From IMG/VR virus record IMGVR_UViG_3300021477_000008, positions 1 through 54,708 of that record: a stretch of DNA of 54,708 bases. One strand, given 5' to 3'. This document shows positions 1 to 7,143 of this stretch, piece after piece. A program made the position numbers and the translations under genes. Position 1 is the first letter of the stretch. Every line of letters starts with the position of its first letter. The notes beneath the pieces were generated by a model. It saw only the letters and a program-made list of their open reading frames with translations. It ran no database searches and was not told the DNA's origin. The stretch is from a virus.

Positions 1-167
1 ACGGCTACGGCGACGGCTCCGGCGACGGCTCCGGCTCCGGCGACGGCTACGGCGACGGCTCCGGCTACGGCGACGGCTACGGCGACGGCTCCGGCTCCGG
101 CTCCGGCTCCGGCGACGGCTCCGGCGACGGCTCCGGCTCCGGCGACGGCTCCGGCTCCGGCGACGGC
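1..167 (+). repeat. GGC-NNN hexamer coding repeat (left end)
   Basis: Tandem hexamers GGCTCC, GGCGAC and GGCTAC fill the left end without interruption. They continue the array at 54585-54708, so the array spans the junction of the linear record. Confidence 0.9.
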
Positions 168-170
168 TAA
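1..170 (+). CDS. Gly-rich (Gly-Tyr/Asp/Ser) repeat protein, 3' part
   Basis: This is the end of a gene that starts at 54567. Every second codon is GGC and the codons between are TCC, GAC or TAC, giving a GYGDGSG-type peptide that stops at TAA 168-170. If base 54708 (G) is joined to bases 1-2 (AC), a GAC codon forms and the frame continues without a break, giving about 103 residues. There are no hydrophobic or charged clusters, so a disordered, flexible or sticky peptide is expected. The function is unknown. The true length is uncertain because such repeats collapse during assembly. Confidence 0.75.
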   Translation, partial: GYGDGSGDGSGSGDGYGDGSGYGDGYGDGSGSGSGSGDGSGDGSGSGDGSGSGDG

Positions 171-185
171 ACGTAGAAAAGGATT

Positions 186-362
186 ATGACCGCCTATACC
201 CCATCCAAAACCCGCATTCTCCGCGAATGCAAAAAGCTCTGGGCCGAGAACCAGACGATACCGTGGAGTGAAGTTCCCCAGTCCACCAGAGACCGCGTTC
301 GCAAGACCGCTATCCGGCATCTTGTCGAGGTTGAACAAGCGCGGAGAGGCGGGAGGAAGTGA
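186..362 (+). CDS. Small basic hypothetical protein (58 aa)
   Basis: An ATG at 186 is preceded by AAAAGGATT, a good ribosome binding site. The protein begins MTAYTPSKTRILRE and is rich in Arg and Lys, with predicted helices around residues 8-22 and 30-55. It is the last gene of the early rightward operon, 15 bp after the Gly-repeat gene, and faces the leftward gene ending at 385. No family is recognised; the charge suggests nucleic-acid binding, but that is only a guess. Confidence 0.6.
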   Translation: MTAYTPSKTRILRECKKLWAENQTIPWSEVPQSTRDRVRKTAIRHLVEVEQARRGGRK

Positions 363-384
363 ACTACGCCCCCGTTTCGGTGGG

Positions 385-1011
385 TCAGAAGTGACCGGAA
401 ATGCCGAAGCGATACTGCGGGCCAGCGAATCCCGTCCACGTTTCAACATCCGCAGCCAGTTGCAGGCTTCGAGGCTGATACCATGCGGTCGCTGGCGTTG
501 AACGCTTCCAAATCGTTACAGCCAAGCCCGCACCCGTGATGGCGGTTGCTTGGTCGTTATTGTCCCGAATCAATCCTGGCACATTGAAGTTTCCCACCCG
601 CGCACCGCTCACCGGCACGCCAATGCCAGCGTAAGCAATTGGCGACAATGTGAGCCAACTGGTGACTGAAATGGGTGCTTCAAGGCTGACATTGCCGGAG
701 GGCATCCAAAAACCGCCGTCCACCCAGTCAAGGCGCGTCCCGGCCAAGACGTTGAATGTTCCGAACAGATTCGTCGTGACCGGAGCGAATACGCCCACGC
801 CGCCACCCCAATGCGATTGCAGGGACGGAGCGTAAAGCGCGTAGCTGACGCCGAACCAGTTGGTCGTCTTGACCGCGTCCCAGATTTGGGCCAATCCACC
901 GGCAAAGGTGGGCACAGGCGCATTTGTGGCCGTGACCGTGTTCGTGTTGGTTTGGGAGAGCGCGGAGAAGGCGAGAACGGACGACAACAGGATGGCCGAA
1001 ATTTGTTTCAT
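385..1011 (-). CDS. Secreted outer-membrane beta-barrel-like protein (208 aa)
   Basis: The chosen ATG at 1011 gives a clean Sec signal peptide (MKQISAILLSSVLAFSALSQ) followed by a Thr/Asn-rich linker. The rest alternates polar and hydrophobic residues in short segments separated by Gly/Asn turns, and the chain ends in Phe (YRFGISGHF). These are hallmarks of small outer-membrane barrels inserted by the BAM machinery. An upstream in-frame extension was rejected because it would bury the signal peptide and overlap the previous gene. The start overlaps the preceding stop as TGATG, so translation is probably coupled. Possible roles are superinfection exclusion, envelope change or lysis. The fold is inferred from pattern, not homology. 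Confidence 0.6.
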   Translation of the reverse strand: MKQISAILLSSVLAFSALSQTNTNTVTATNAPVPTFAGGLAQIWDAVKTTNWFGVSYALYAPSLQSHWGGGVGVFAPVTTNLFGTFNVLAGTRLDWVDGGFWMPSGNVSLEAPISVTSWLTLSPIAYAGIGVPVSGARVGNFNVPGLIRDNNDQATAITGAGLAVTIWKRSTPATAWYQPRSLQLAADVETWTGFAGPQYRFGISGHF

Positions 1012-1259
1012 CAGAAAGTGATAAATCCATGGCCGACCAAGCTCAAGAGAAAATTGATGACCAGAATCGCCCCAATGAGGATAAAAAATCCCACCCAAAC
1101 GGTCAGGACGATGGCGGGCACGCCCATCTTTTTGAAAATCCAATCGCCGAGCCACCACACAATTGCGAGGCACACGGCGATAATCAGGATGAAGAAAACG
1201 CTGTGGATGAGGCCGGTCCCGCCTCCCATCGTCACGACTTCTGCTAAAAGAGCATTCAT
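1011..1259 (-). CDS. Two-helix membrane protein, holin candidate (82 aa)
   Basis: The protein has two strongly hydrophobic segments (about residues 18-40 and 47-71) joined by a short loop with two lysines (IFKKMG). This size and topology match class II holins, which permeabilise the inner membrane at lysis, but no specific family is recognised. It is coupled by TGATG to the outer-membrane-barrel gene downstream, which suits a joint envelope function. It could equally be an unrelated small membrane protein. Confidence 0.5.
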   Translation of the reverse strand: MNALLAEVVTMGGGTGLIHSVFFILIIAVCLAIVWWLGDWIFKKMGVPAIVLTVWVGFFILIGAILVINFLLSLVGHGFITF

Positions 1260-1305
1260 GGCATCAGTTTAATGTTTTGGTGCGAGATTGGTATGGGGTG
1301 AAACC

Positions 1306-1578
1306 CTACGTCTTTGGCGTCCCCGGCACGGTTGGCGGGGTTGGTAAGCGTTTATCCAACCCCTTTTCGGCAAGTATGTCCGCGAGGTCGTCAACATGCA
1401 GGCAATCGCACATGCACGCCACGGTGTCGTTGGTGAGCGGCGCAATGCCACCATTGCAGTAATCGTTGCCGGGCGTCGCACTGTGGAGAACCCCAAAGCA
1501 CACGACTTTGGCATCCTCCATGCCGAGTTTCACGATTTTGTCGCCGTTCTTTGCTTCTCTGCCGTTTCTGTAGTGCAT
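1306..1578 (-). CDS. Conserved-looking phage protein, MHYRNGREAKNGDK type (90 aa)
   Basis: This is a short soluble protein. The N-terminal MHYRNGREAKNGDKIV segment resembles small phage proteins that start with a KOW/SH3-like strand pair. A Cys-rich stretch (CMCDCLHVDD, about residues 55-64) could bind metal. The Pro/Thr-rich tail (PTPPTVPGTPK) looks disordered. The gene lies 9 bp after its upstream neighbour on the same strand within the membrane-protein cluster. No function is assigned. Confidence 0.6.
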   Translation of the reverse strand: MHYRNGREAKNGDKIVKLGMEDAKVVCFGVLHSATPGNDYCNGGIAPLTNDTVACMCDCLHVDDLADILAEKGLDKRLPTPPTVPGTPKT

Positions 1579-1587
1579 AATGTTGGG

Positions 1588-1917
1588 CTATGGTTTTGGA
1601 TTTGGAGTTACCGGCGCGGCGGGCGTCGGGATGATTGCAGGCGCGGGCAGCATGGCCCGCACACTGGCCATCAAAGGCGGGGTGGGAGTCCCGCCAGCGT
1701 CCACGATTGCGCCCGCTTGGATGGCCGCTGACGCATCGTTTGACCAAAGGTGGGAGAATATCGCTCCGAACACTCCGAGAGCCACAGCGACGGCTGTGAG
1801 CGTAATAGTGAGCCATTTTGGGCCGCTTGAAAGGAGTGTCAGGCCACCGCTGCCGCCGAGAGCGTATGCGCCTGCCGTGAGAGCCGAACCGAGGTTGCGC
1901 TTCGTCTGACTGTCCAT
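1588..1917 (-). CDS. Small membrane protein, possible holin (109 aa)
   Basis: The ATG at 1917 was chosen because AAGGGTG lies just upstream and because the longer in-frame version has an unconvincing, Arg-rich N-terminus. A hydrophobic Gly/Ala segment (about 11-31) and a second one (about 36-58) suggest two membrane passes. The C-terminal 40 residues are Ala/Pro-rich and probably disordered. Together with the 82-residue membrane protein this may form a holin/antiholin-like pair, but no lysin is recognised nearby to support a classic lysis cassette. Confidence 0.5.
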   Translation of the reverse strand: MDSQTKRNLGSALTAGAYALGGSGGLTLLSSGPKWLTITLTAVAVALGVFGAIFSHLWSNDASAAIQAGAIVDAGGTPTPPLMASVRAMLPAPAIIPTPAAPVTPNPKP

Positions 1918-2036
1918 GCCTTCACCCTTGCAGAACCGGGCGGGGTTGGCAAGAAAATTGTTGACGCCGGGGCGGGAAGATGCTCTGATAGACGTGAAGA
2001 CAATCACGTCCGGGCGCAGTTCCCGCTCCCGGCCCC

Positions 2037-2064
2037 GCGCGAGAGTTAACGTTTTGCGCGAGAG
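2037..2064. repeat. Paired GCGCGAGAG direct repeat around GTTAAC
   Basis: GCGCGAGAG occurs at 2037-2045 and again at 2056-2064, with the palindrome GTTAAC between them. The pair lies in the region between divergent genes (1917 leftward, 2123 rightward), so it may be a regulator-binding site. Confidence 0.35.
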
Positions 2065-2103
2065 AAAAACAGCCGCCGCTCTGATACAGCGCGCGGCCTT
2101 TTG
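2065..2103. terminator. Possible bidirectional hairpin terminator
   Basis: An interrupted stem pairs GCCG (72-75) and CGCT (77-80) with AGCG (88-91) and CGGC (94-97); all offsets are from 2000. A-tracts lie on the left and T-tracts on the right, so U-runs would follow the hairpin on either strand. It would insulate the rightward insert at 2123-2634 from the surrounding leftward operon. The stem has a bulge, so confidence is low. Confidence 0.35.
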
Positions 2104-2122
2104 TCTTACCGTCACCAAAATC

Positions 2123-2278
2123 ATGAAACGAGAAATCAAATTTAATAATGCCGAGCAGAACATGATTCGCTCATCCATGTCAAAACACGCGAAGCGATGG
2201 CGACGCGCGAACTATTGGACGCGGGTAATGATTAAACTTTATCCACTTGAGCAATGGGACTACTTCGGGTGGCGTTAG
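2123..2278 (+). CDS. Small basic hypothetical protein (51 aa)
   Basis: The protein starts MKREIKFNNAEQNMIRSS and has a basic centre (KHAKRWRRANYWTRVMIK) and an aromatic C-terminus. It runs opposite to the flanking leftward operon and forms a pair with the next gene, 8 bp downstream. No strong ribosome binding site is visible. An in-frame extension to 1916 was rejected because it overlaps the promoter region and reads like non-coding sequence. No function is assigned. Confidence 0.5.
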   Translation: MKREIKFNNAEQNMIRSSMSKHAKRWRRANYWTRVMIKLYPLEQWDYFGWR

Positions 2279-2286
2279 CCTCCAAA

Positions 2287-2634
2287 ATGAACTGTCGCTA
2301 TTGCTCAAATTGGATTGACGGCCCGGTAGCAACCACGCTCGCGTATTGGAATCAAACGCCGGATGCCTGCCATCCCGAATGCAAGACTGATGGCGAGAAA
2401 CGGGAGGCGTTTGAATGCCAGTTGCTCGATGCCGACTGCAATGACTGCAAATATTTTCGCCGTGGTTACAATGTCCAACGCTGGCTCTCGACGATGATTG
2501 ATAAAAAGCCCGCTTGGGTACTCACGAATATGGGAATCAATCGCGGCATCTGCAATAAATTCAATAAACCAACCGAAGCGTTTCCACACATGAGCACAGG
2601 AAGGGCGTGCTTTGAGCATCGCAAACCGAGCTAA
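2287..2634 (+). CDS. Cys-rich putative zinc-binding protein (115 aa)
   Basis: Nine cysteines occur, with pairs in CRYC, CHPEC and CNDC contexts spread from residue 3 to the C-terminus. This pattern suggests one or two zinc ribbons. The ATG at 2287 places the first CxxC at the very N-terminus; an alternative start at 2254 would overlap the previous gene. The stop overlaps the convergent stop of the next leftward gene by 4 bp. The gene is the second member of a rightward pair lodged in a leftward operon. Its role is unknown. Confidence 0.65.
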   Translation: MNCRYCSNWIDGPVATTLAYWNQTPDACHPECKTDGEKREAFECQLLDADCNDCKYFRRGYNVQRWLSTMIDKKPAWVLTNMGINRGICNKFNKPTEAFPHMSTGRACFEHRKPS

Positions 2635-2837
2635 TGGTTCGGCAACTGCTTCTCCATCTCCGCGACTTTGGCCTTCAACTCCTTGATTTCAGTCCATTGC
2701 CGCGAAACCTGAATCGGCAGGTAAACATACACGGCGACCGCGCTCAGAATCGCGCCAGCGGCAACGATGATTCCAAGAATTGTGCCGACGCGCGACAACG
2801 ACCATCGCCGAACCATTTTTGGATGGTGCGCTTTCAC
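2631..2837 (-). CDS. Single-pass membrane protein with coiled coil (68 aa)
   Basis: The GTG at 2837 overlaps the upstream stop as GTGA, which decides the start. One transmembrane helix (about residues 17-40) is followed by a short heptad-like coiled coil (IKELKAKVAEMEKQL). This is the layout of inner-membrane spanins and of some small holin-associated proteins. No outer-membrane lipoprotein partner is evident. It forms a coupled chain with the two upstream genes. Confidence 0.55.
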   Translation of the reverse strand: MKAHHPKMVRRWSLSRVGTILGIIVAAGAILSAVAVYVYLPIQVSRQWTEIKELKAKVAEMEKQLPNH

Positions 2838-3223
2838 TTCACCGGCTCAACATATTTCGGCATTTTCAACTTGTGCGTGCAAACCGCGTTGATGATTCCC
2901 GCCAGCAACCGCTCGCCTTTCGCCAGGGATTCGTCCTTTTCAAGCAACGAGCACATTTCCCGCAGTTTATCCCACTCGTCCCGGGTCAATTCGTAGCCAC
3001 GGTCTGTGTACGTGCGTAGGTACTTTTCCAGCATCGCGTCGAGTTCGGGAGTGTGCGGAGAGTGCAAGATTTCGGCCGCTTTCTGAGCCAGCAACGAGAC
3101 GATGGTTTCAACCTTGGTGAGCCGTTGCGAGGTCGAGAAAGCCCACGCCAACATGCCTCCAGTGCACATGCCGAGGCCGGTCAGGATGAAACCGAAAATC
3201 CATAGAATAACGTCCTTGTCCAT
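2834..3223 (-). CDS. Membrane-anchored protein with HSPHTPELD domain (129 aa)
   Basis: Residues 6-27 form a transmembrane helix, followed by a coiled-coil-prone segment (about 30-52). A soluble helical domain then begins HSPHTPELDAMLEKY and contains DEWDKL and KGERLLAGI motifs. Similar TM-plus-helical-domain proteins are common near phage lysis genes, but no function is established. The ATG at 3223 is coupled to the preceding stop as TAATG. A 43-residue N-terminal extension was rejected because it overlaps the upstream gene. Confidence 0.6.
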   Translation of the reverse strand: MDKDVILWIFGFILTGLGMCTGGMLAWAFSTSQRLTKVETIVSLLAQKAAEILHSPHTPELDAMLEKYLRTYTDRGYELTRDEWDKLREMCSLLEKDESLAKGERLLAGIINAVCTHKLKMPKYVEPVK

Positions 3224-3573
3224 TATTTGTTGGTCGCCTGAACCGCAAGCGGTTGATTCGGCCAGTAAATATACCATGCCCTGCACATTGTCGTGATGTC
3301 CGTGAACGTTGTGCCGTTCGTGAACACGCCCACAATCGAATAATTGTCCCACAGATTAGATGACCGCATCACGAGCACGTACGGATAATTCGACGGGACA
3401 CTGACGCTCACGGTCACGCGATTCGTGTACAGAACGACAAGAGGTGGATTGGTCTGCACCGGAACAGCCGTTGGCAGCGTTGGCCGATTCGTAAGGCCAG
3501 CAGGCGGCGCGGGCGGTTGCGCGCAGCACCACACGGCGAAGAACGCAGCCAAGATGGTCACGGAAGCCTTCAT
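3223..3573 (-). CDS. Secreted small beta-rich protein (116 aa)
   Basis: The N-terminus MKASVTILAAFFAVWCCAQP is a Sec signal peptide with a likely type I cleavage after CCA; the Cys pair does not fit a lipobox well. The mature part is Pro-rich and then Val/Thr/Asn-rich with strand-like alternation, as in fibronectin-like folds. The start overlaps the beta-helix gene stop as ATGA. It may be an accessory to the secreted tailspike-like proteins upstream. No family is recognised. Confidence 0.55.
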   Translation of the reverse strand: MKASVTILAAFFAVWCCAQPPAPPAGLTNRPTLPTAVPVQTNPPLVVLYTNRVTVSVSVPSNYPYVLVMRSSNLWDNYSIVGVFTNGTTFTDITTMCRAWYIYWPNQPLAVQATNK

Positions 3574-5321
3574 TGCACGGTGAATGTTCCGCCGAGTGTA
3601 TAGCTGCCAGTGAAGGTGAAAATGGTTGTTGTGGCGTTATACGCCCCCATCGTCCACGGGCCGGTTGTGGGACGGGCATTGCCGAGAATGTCGCTTGTGA
3701 TGCCCGGCAGACCGGATGAGGTAAGGTTTGCGCCAGCGCCAATCGCAGGACTCCCGGATTGCAATTGGAGGTTGTTATTCTGCTGGTTGATGGTATTGAT
3801 ATAATTCGTGGCCACGTAAAGCGGATTGCCGAACTTACCGTGCGTTTCCCATCCGAACAATACCTGCATACCCGCCAAACCGAATTGCCCCCAAGTGTTC
3901 GCAACATTTCCGTTGAAAAATCCCGCCGTGTCATTGGGAACAGTCGAGATAAACGTGTTGTAACTTAGGTAACAGTTGTAATCGAATTTGAAACCGGACG
4001 CGACATTGGTGCTCGATGACGTGACGGTAATCAGGTAATTCGCACCACTGCCGCCCATCGTATCCACGAGCACGTTGTTCTCCATGTCAATGTTGACGCC
4101 GGAAGCGAACTGTCCGGTCTGATTGAATCCAAATATGCCGATTGGCGGCGAGAAGTCGGTCAGGAAAGAGTTGTTCAGGATACGCCAATATGTGTTGGGG
4201 ATGTCCCCCGGATAATCTGTGAGCAACCCAAGCATCCCGTCTCCGGTGGGCGGGAAGTTGCAGACGTTATTATAGAAATTGATGTTCTCACCCTCACCAA
4301 TACGAATTACATCGGAGAGGGCGGAGTTTTGATTCGTGACCCAGATGAGATTGTTGTAAAAATCAATGTTCGTCCCGTCGAGATAAAGCACCGTCCCGTT
4401 GGCGGCGTAATCAATCAGGATGTCGCAATGCGGAGCGCTGTATCCAGTCCAATACGCCGCGCTGTACTGCCATGACGTGTTGTAAAATTGGTTTCCATAG
4501 AAGAAGGCATTGTTTCGGGAGCATCCCGTTGTCGTCGTGTAGGCGATGCACCAGACGATGAAATCGTGGAAGCGCGAGTTGCAAACCGTGGTATTGCTTA
4601 ACCAAGCGTTGCCGAGCAGTTGAACCGGGACTGCCACTTTGGTAAACTCGCAATTCGTGATGACGATATTCGTGCCGTCCAAACAGGATAATCCCACCCC
4701 TGAAATGCTGGTCAAATCCATCGGCTTCGTGTTCGTGAAATAGCCGATGTTGTGAACGTAATCGTTATTCAGCGTGACATTGTAAAACTGCGCGGATGTG
4801 GCCACGAAACCGCCATAGACGCTTGGCACAGCCGAACCCCGGTCAACGACGTTTGTGATTGCCCCACCCACCGGCCCACCGTCGAATCCTTGAATCAGGA
4901 TATTGCTCAGAGCGACCGATGAGCCCTGAAAAGCGTTCATCACGTAAACACTTCCCGTGGCGGGATTAAGCACGGTGTAATCCTCCTGAATATTCGCCCT
5001 GCCTGTGCCCCACGTTCCGGCAGTGTTACCATCGTAGATGTTTGGGGTGGACGGAGACGGCCCAGACATGAGAGCGATGCCGCCAGACGCCCCGCCACTC
5101 AGGATGTAGCTTTCGCCGCCCTTGAAAATTACAGTGTCGCCGCTCAGGGTTTTTCCAGCAGGAACAGATGTCGCATCCGGGTCTCCGGGGCAATGTGCCC
5201 AAGAGGTTGCCGTGCTCGTTCCATTGTTGCCGTCGCTGCCCGAAACAATCGAGACATAATACGTCGCCCCGCTCGCCGAGAGCGAGAGCGCACAACAAAG
5301 GATGGAGAGGATGCGGGTCAT
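3570..5321 (-). CDS. Secreted right-handed beta-helix protein, tailspike-like (583 aa)
   Basis: The ATG at 5321 gives the signal peptide MTRILSILCCALSLSASG and overlaps the previous stop as ATGA. The mature start (TYYVSIVSGSDGNNGTS) resembles the entry strand of pectate-lyase-like and DUF1565-type parallel beta-helices. It is followed by many short rungs with Asn ladders (for example FYNNLIWV, FYNNVCNF, MENNVLVD). Such proteins bind or cut polysaccharide on tailspikes. A Sec signal on a tailspike is unusual, so the protein may instead be secreted as a free depolymerase or displayed on the host surface. No catalytic residues could be assigned. Confidence 0.65.
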   Translation of the reverse strand: MTRILSILCCALSLSASGATYYVSIVSGSDGNNGTSTATSWAHCPGDPDATSVPAGKTLSGDTVIFKGGESYILSGGASGGIALMSGPSPSTPNIYDGNTAGTWGTGRANIQEDYTVLNPATGSVYVMNAFQGSSVALSNILIQGFDGGPVGGAITNVVDRGSAVPSVYGGFVATSAQFYNVTLNNDYVHNIGYFTNTKPMDLTSISGVGLSCLDGTNIVITNCEFTKVAVPVQLLGNAWLSNTTVCNSRFHDFIVWCIAYTTTTGCSRNNAFFYGNQFYNTSWQYSAAYWTGYSAPHCDILIDYAANGTVLYLDGTNIDFYNNLIWVTNQNSALSDVIRIGEGENINFYNNVCNFPPTGDGMLGLLTDYPGDIPNTYWRILNNSFLTDFSPPIGIFGFNQTGQFASGVNIDMENNVLVDTMGGSGANYLITVTSSSTNVASGFKFDYNCYLSYNTFISTVPNDTAGFFNGNVANTWGQFGLAGMQVLFGWETHGKFGNPLYVATNYINTINQQNNNLQLQSGSPAIGAGANLTSSGLPGITSDILGNARPTTGPWTMGAYNATTTIFTFTGSYTLGGTFTVQ

Positions 5322-6781
5322 TGGTTCAAGGCGCGGTCTGTCCATATTCCAAGGTCAACCGTTGGAGAGCCTGTGCCGCCGATTGTGGCCGTCATCGTGA
5401 GAGACTTTGAAGCACCAAGAGTGAAATTAAAAGAATCAGGAACTGTTAAAGTCAAATCCAACGGGCCAGTCGCCGCCGTGCTCAACGCGCTGAAAGGGGT
5501 TATCGTGTAGGCTTGGCCGAAATCGTTCGTGCCGGCGATGGCGATGGTGAAAGTCCCCGCAGCGGCAGCCACCAATACCGAGGCATTGTAATGGACAGTG
5601 CCGCGAATTGTGTTGGCTGTGGAGTTTGTGAATAAAAGAGTACTCGCCACGTTTCCGGTGACGTTGGTGTTGACGTAGAGGCCAACGACTTGTTCTTCGC
5701 TATTCCCTACGCTGGTGACACCAAATTGATTAAATCCATTCGTGACCGTAATTGAGCCTGTGGTGACTGCTCCCGTTGCGCCTATAATCATCGCCGCTCC
5801 GCCGTAATTTCCTGCGCCGCTTGATGACATAGACACTCCACCCAGCCCCATTCCACCAGTAAAGTCCGTTTTAAACTGCATATTCTGGCTAAACCCCCCA
5901 GTGCCAGTGGTGATTGTGAAAAACTGAATGCTACCATTGATGAACTGAAACGCTTCGGCGTAGCCCGATTGCAGTCGAGTATATCCACCATTATAATATG
6001 CGTTTTCTGCAAGGAAACCGTTGTTGAACGCATACGGCTGAATTAAAAAAGACCCGAATTTTGCCGTGTATGACGATGTGTTATACGTCTCGCCCGTGAA
6101 AAGTCCGTTCTCGGTCAGCGAACTTCCAAACCCAACTGCACCGTTTACCAGTAGCGTGCTGGAATTGGAAATGGCCGCTGAAAAATTATCAGCGTTGGGT
6201 GAACCATTAAGAAACGGCACATTGCTGCTCAACCTCGCATCCGCCACCGTTCCGCTGCTCAACTGCGAGGCGTTGTTGGTGTTGACGTAGGCGCTCACCG
6301 CAACCGTTGCATTGCCGCCGCTCGGAGTGACTGTGATTCCGGTTCCGGCGAGGATGTTGCTTGCCGCACCGAGCGCATTCAATTGCGTCTGAATGGCGCT
6401 CGTGACGCCGTGAACATAGGAAAGCTCAGTGGAAGTTGTGACACTCGATGCCAATGCCTGATTCGCGTTGGCAACAAGCGCGGTGGACGGGGTGAGCGTC
6501 GTATTCGTGATAGCATCAGCGACCACGGTGATGACGACTCCATTAGACAGGTATATCAGAGTGTTATTGGTCAACAGCCAACCCGAGCCAGTTGAGTTGT
6601 TGGTGAGCGAGAATCCACCCGGCCCAGAGCCAGTGCCGCTCAAAGCGCCGGAAAATGTTCCGGTCGTGCCGATGATAGGGATTGCCGTGCCGTCCGTGTT
6701 GGTCGTGTAACGATTAGGCCGAATCGGTTGGGCAAATGCTCCAAAAGATACGAGACAACAAATCAAAATCAGCGTTTTCAT
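5318..6781 (-). CDS. Secreted tail-fibre-like protein (487 aa)
   Basis: The ATG at 6781 gives the signal peptide MKTLILICCLVSFGAFAQP. The body is Ser/Thr/Gly/Asn-rich and low-complexity, with fibre-like motifs such as LAGTGITVTPSGGNATVAV, also present in the two neighbouring genes, and a YVNTNNASQLSSGTVADARL segment typical of phage fibre shafts. This composition fits a trimeric fibre or adhesin. It is coupled to the beta-helix gene by ATGA and lies 2 bp after its upstream neighbour. The signal peptide is odd for a virion fibre. Confidence 0.6.
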   Translation of the reverse strand: MKTLILICCLVSFGAFAQPIRPNRYTTNTDGTAIPIIGTTGTFSGALSGTGSGPGGFSLTNNSTGSGWLLTNNTLIYLSNGVVITVVADAITNTTLTPSTALVANANQALASSVTTSTELSYVHGVTSAIQTQLNALGAASNILAGTGITVTPSGGNATVAVSAYVNTNNASQLSSGTVADARLSSNVPFLNGSPNADNFSAAISNSSTLLVNGAVGFGSSLTENGLFTGETYNTSSYTAKFGSFLIQPYAFNNGFLAENAYYNGGYTRLQSGYAEAFQFINGSIQFFTITTGTGGFSQNMQFKTDFTGGMGLGGVSMSSSGAGNYGGAAMIIGATGAVTTGSITVTNGFNQFGVTSVGNSEEQVVGLYVNTNVTGNVASTLLFTNSTANTIRGTVHYNASVLVAAAAGTFTIAIAGTNDFGQAYTITPFSALSTAATGPLDLTLTVPDSFNFTLGASKSLTMTATIGGTGSPTVDLGIWTDRALNQ

Positions 6782-6783
6782 AA

Positions 6784-7143
6784 TTAACTCCCGGCGACTT
6801 CGTACCATCCTGTGTTCCCGTTTCCGCTCGCTTTCACCCAAAAATTGACAGCGTTCGGGTTGGTAACATCTGCGTAAGGCGTGCCCGGAGAGGCCGTCAC
6901 GACACCTTGAGGGCTTCCAGTGCCATACAGTCCACCGCCGCTCGCGTTGACGGTGACAGTGCCAGTCCCGCCAGAAGGTGAAACGGTTATGTTAGTGCCC
7001 GCCACAATTTGAGAAACGCCGCCTCCGCCGCCGCCGCCATTGGACGCCGCGTAGAGCAACGCCATTTTCAAGTCCCGCGTGGACATGGCATCGTACCCGG
7101 CCTGAACAGCCGCCGTCATCAAGGTTTGTGCGGATTGTGGCAT
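6784..7143 (-). CDS. Short adaptor-domain protein with fibre module (119 aa)
   Basis: Residues 3-36 form the motif shared with the next two upstream genes (AQTLMTAAVQAGYDAM...LKMALLYAASN). A Gly run follows, then the IVAGTNITVSPSGGTGTVTV module and a C-terminal segment ending in NTGWYEVAG, similar to the tail-tip peptides of many phage fibres. The gene directly abuts the stop of the 181-residue paralogue. The likely role is a minor appendage or adhesin attached through the common N-terminal motif. Confidence 0.6.
   Translation of the reverse strand: MPQSAQTLMTAAVQAGYDAMSTRDLKMALLYAASNGGGGGGGVSQIVAGTNITVSPSGGTGTVTVNASGGGLYGTGSPQGVVTASPGTPYADVTNPNAVNFWVKASGNGNTGWYEVAGS

Noticed and set aside
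1-170. Terminal repeats considered as a CRISPR array or phage terminal repeat
   Set aside because: Units are 6 bp, coding and without spacers; the two ends continue each other rather than duplicate each other.
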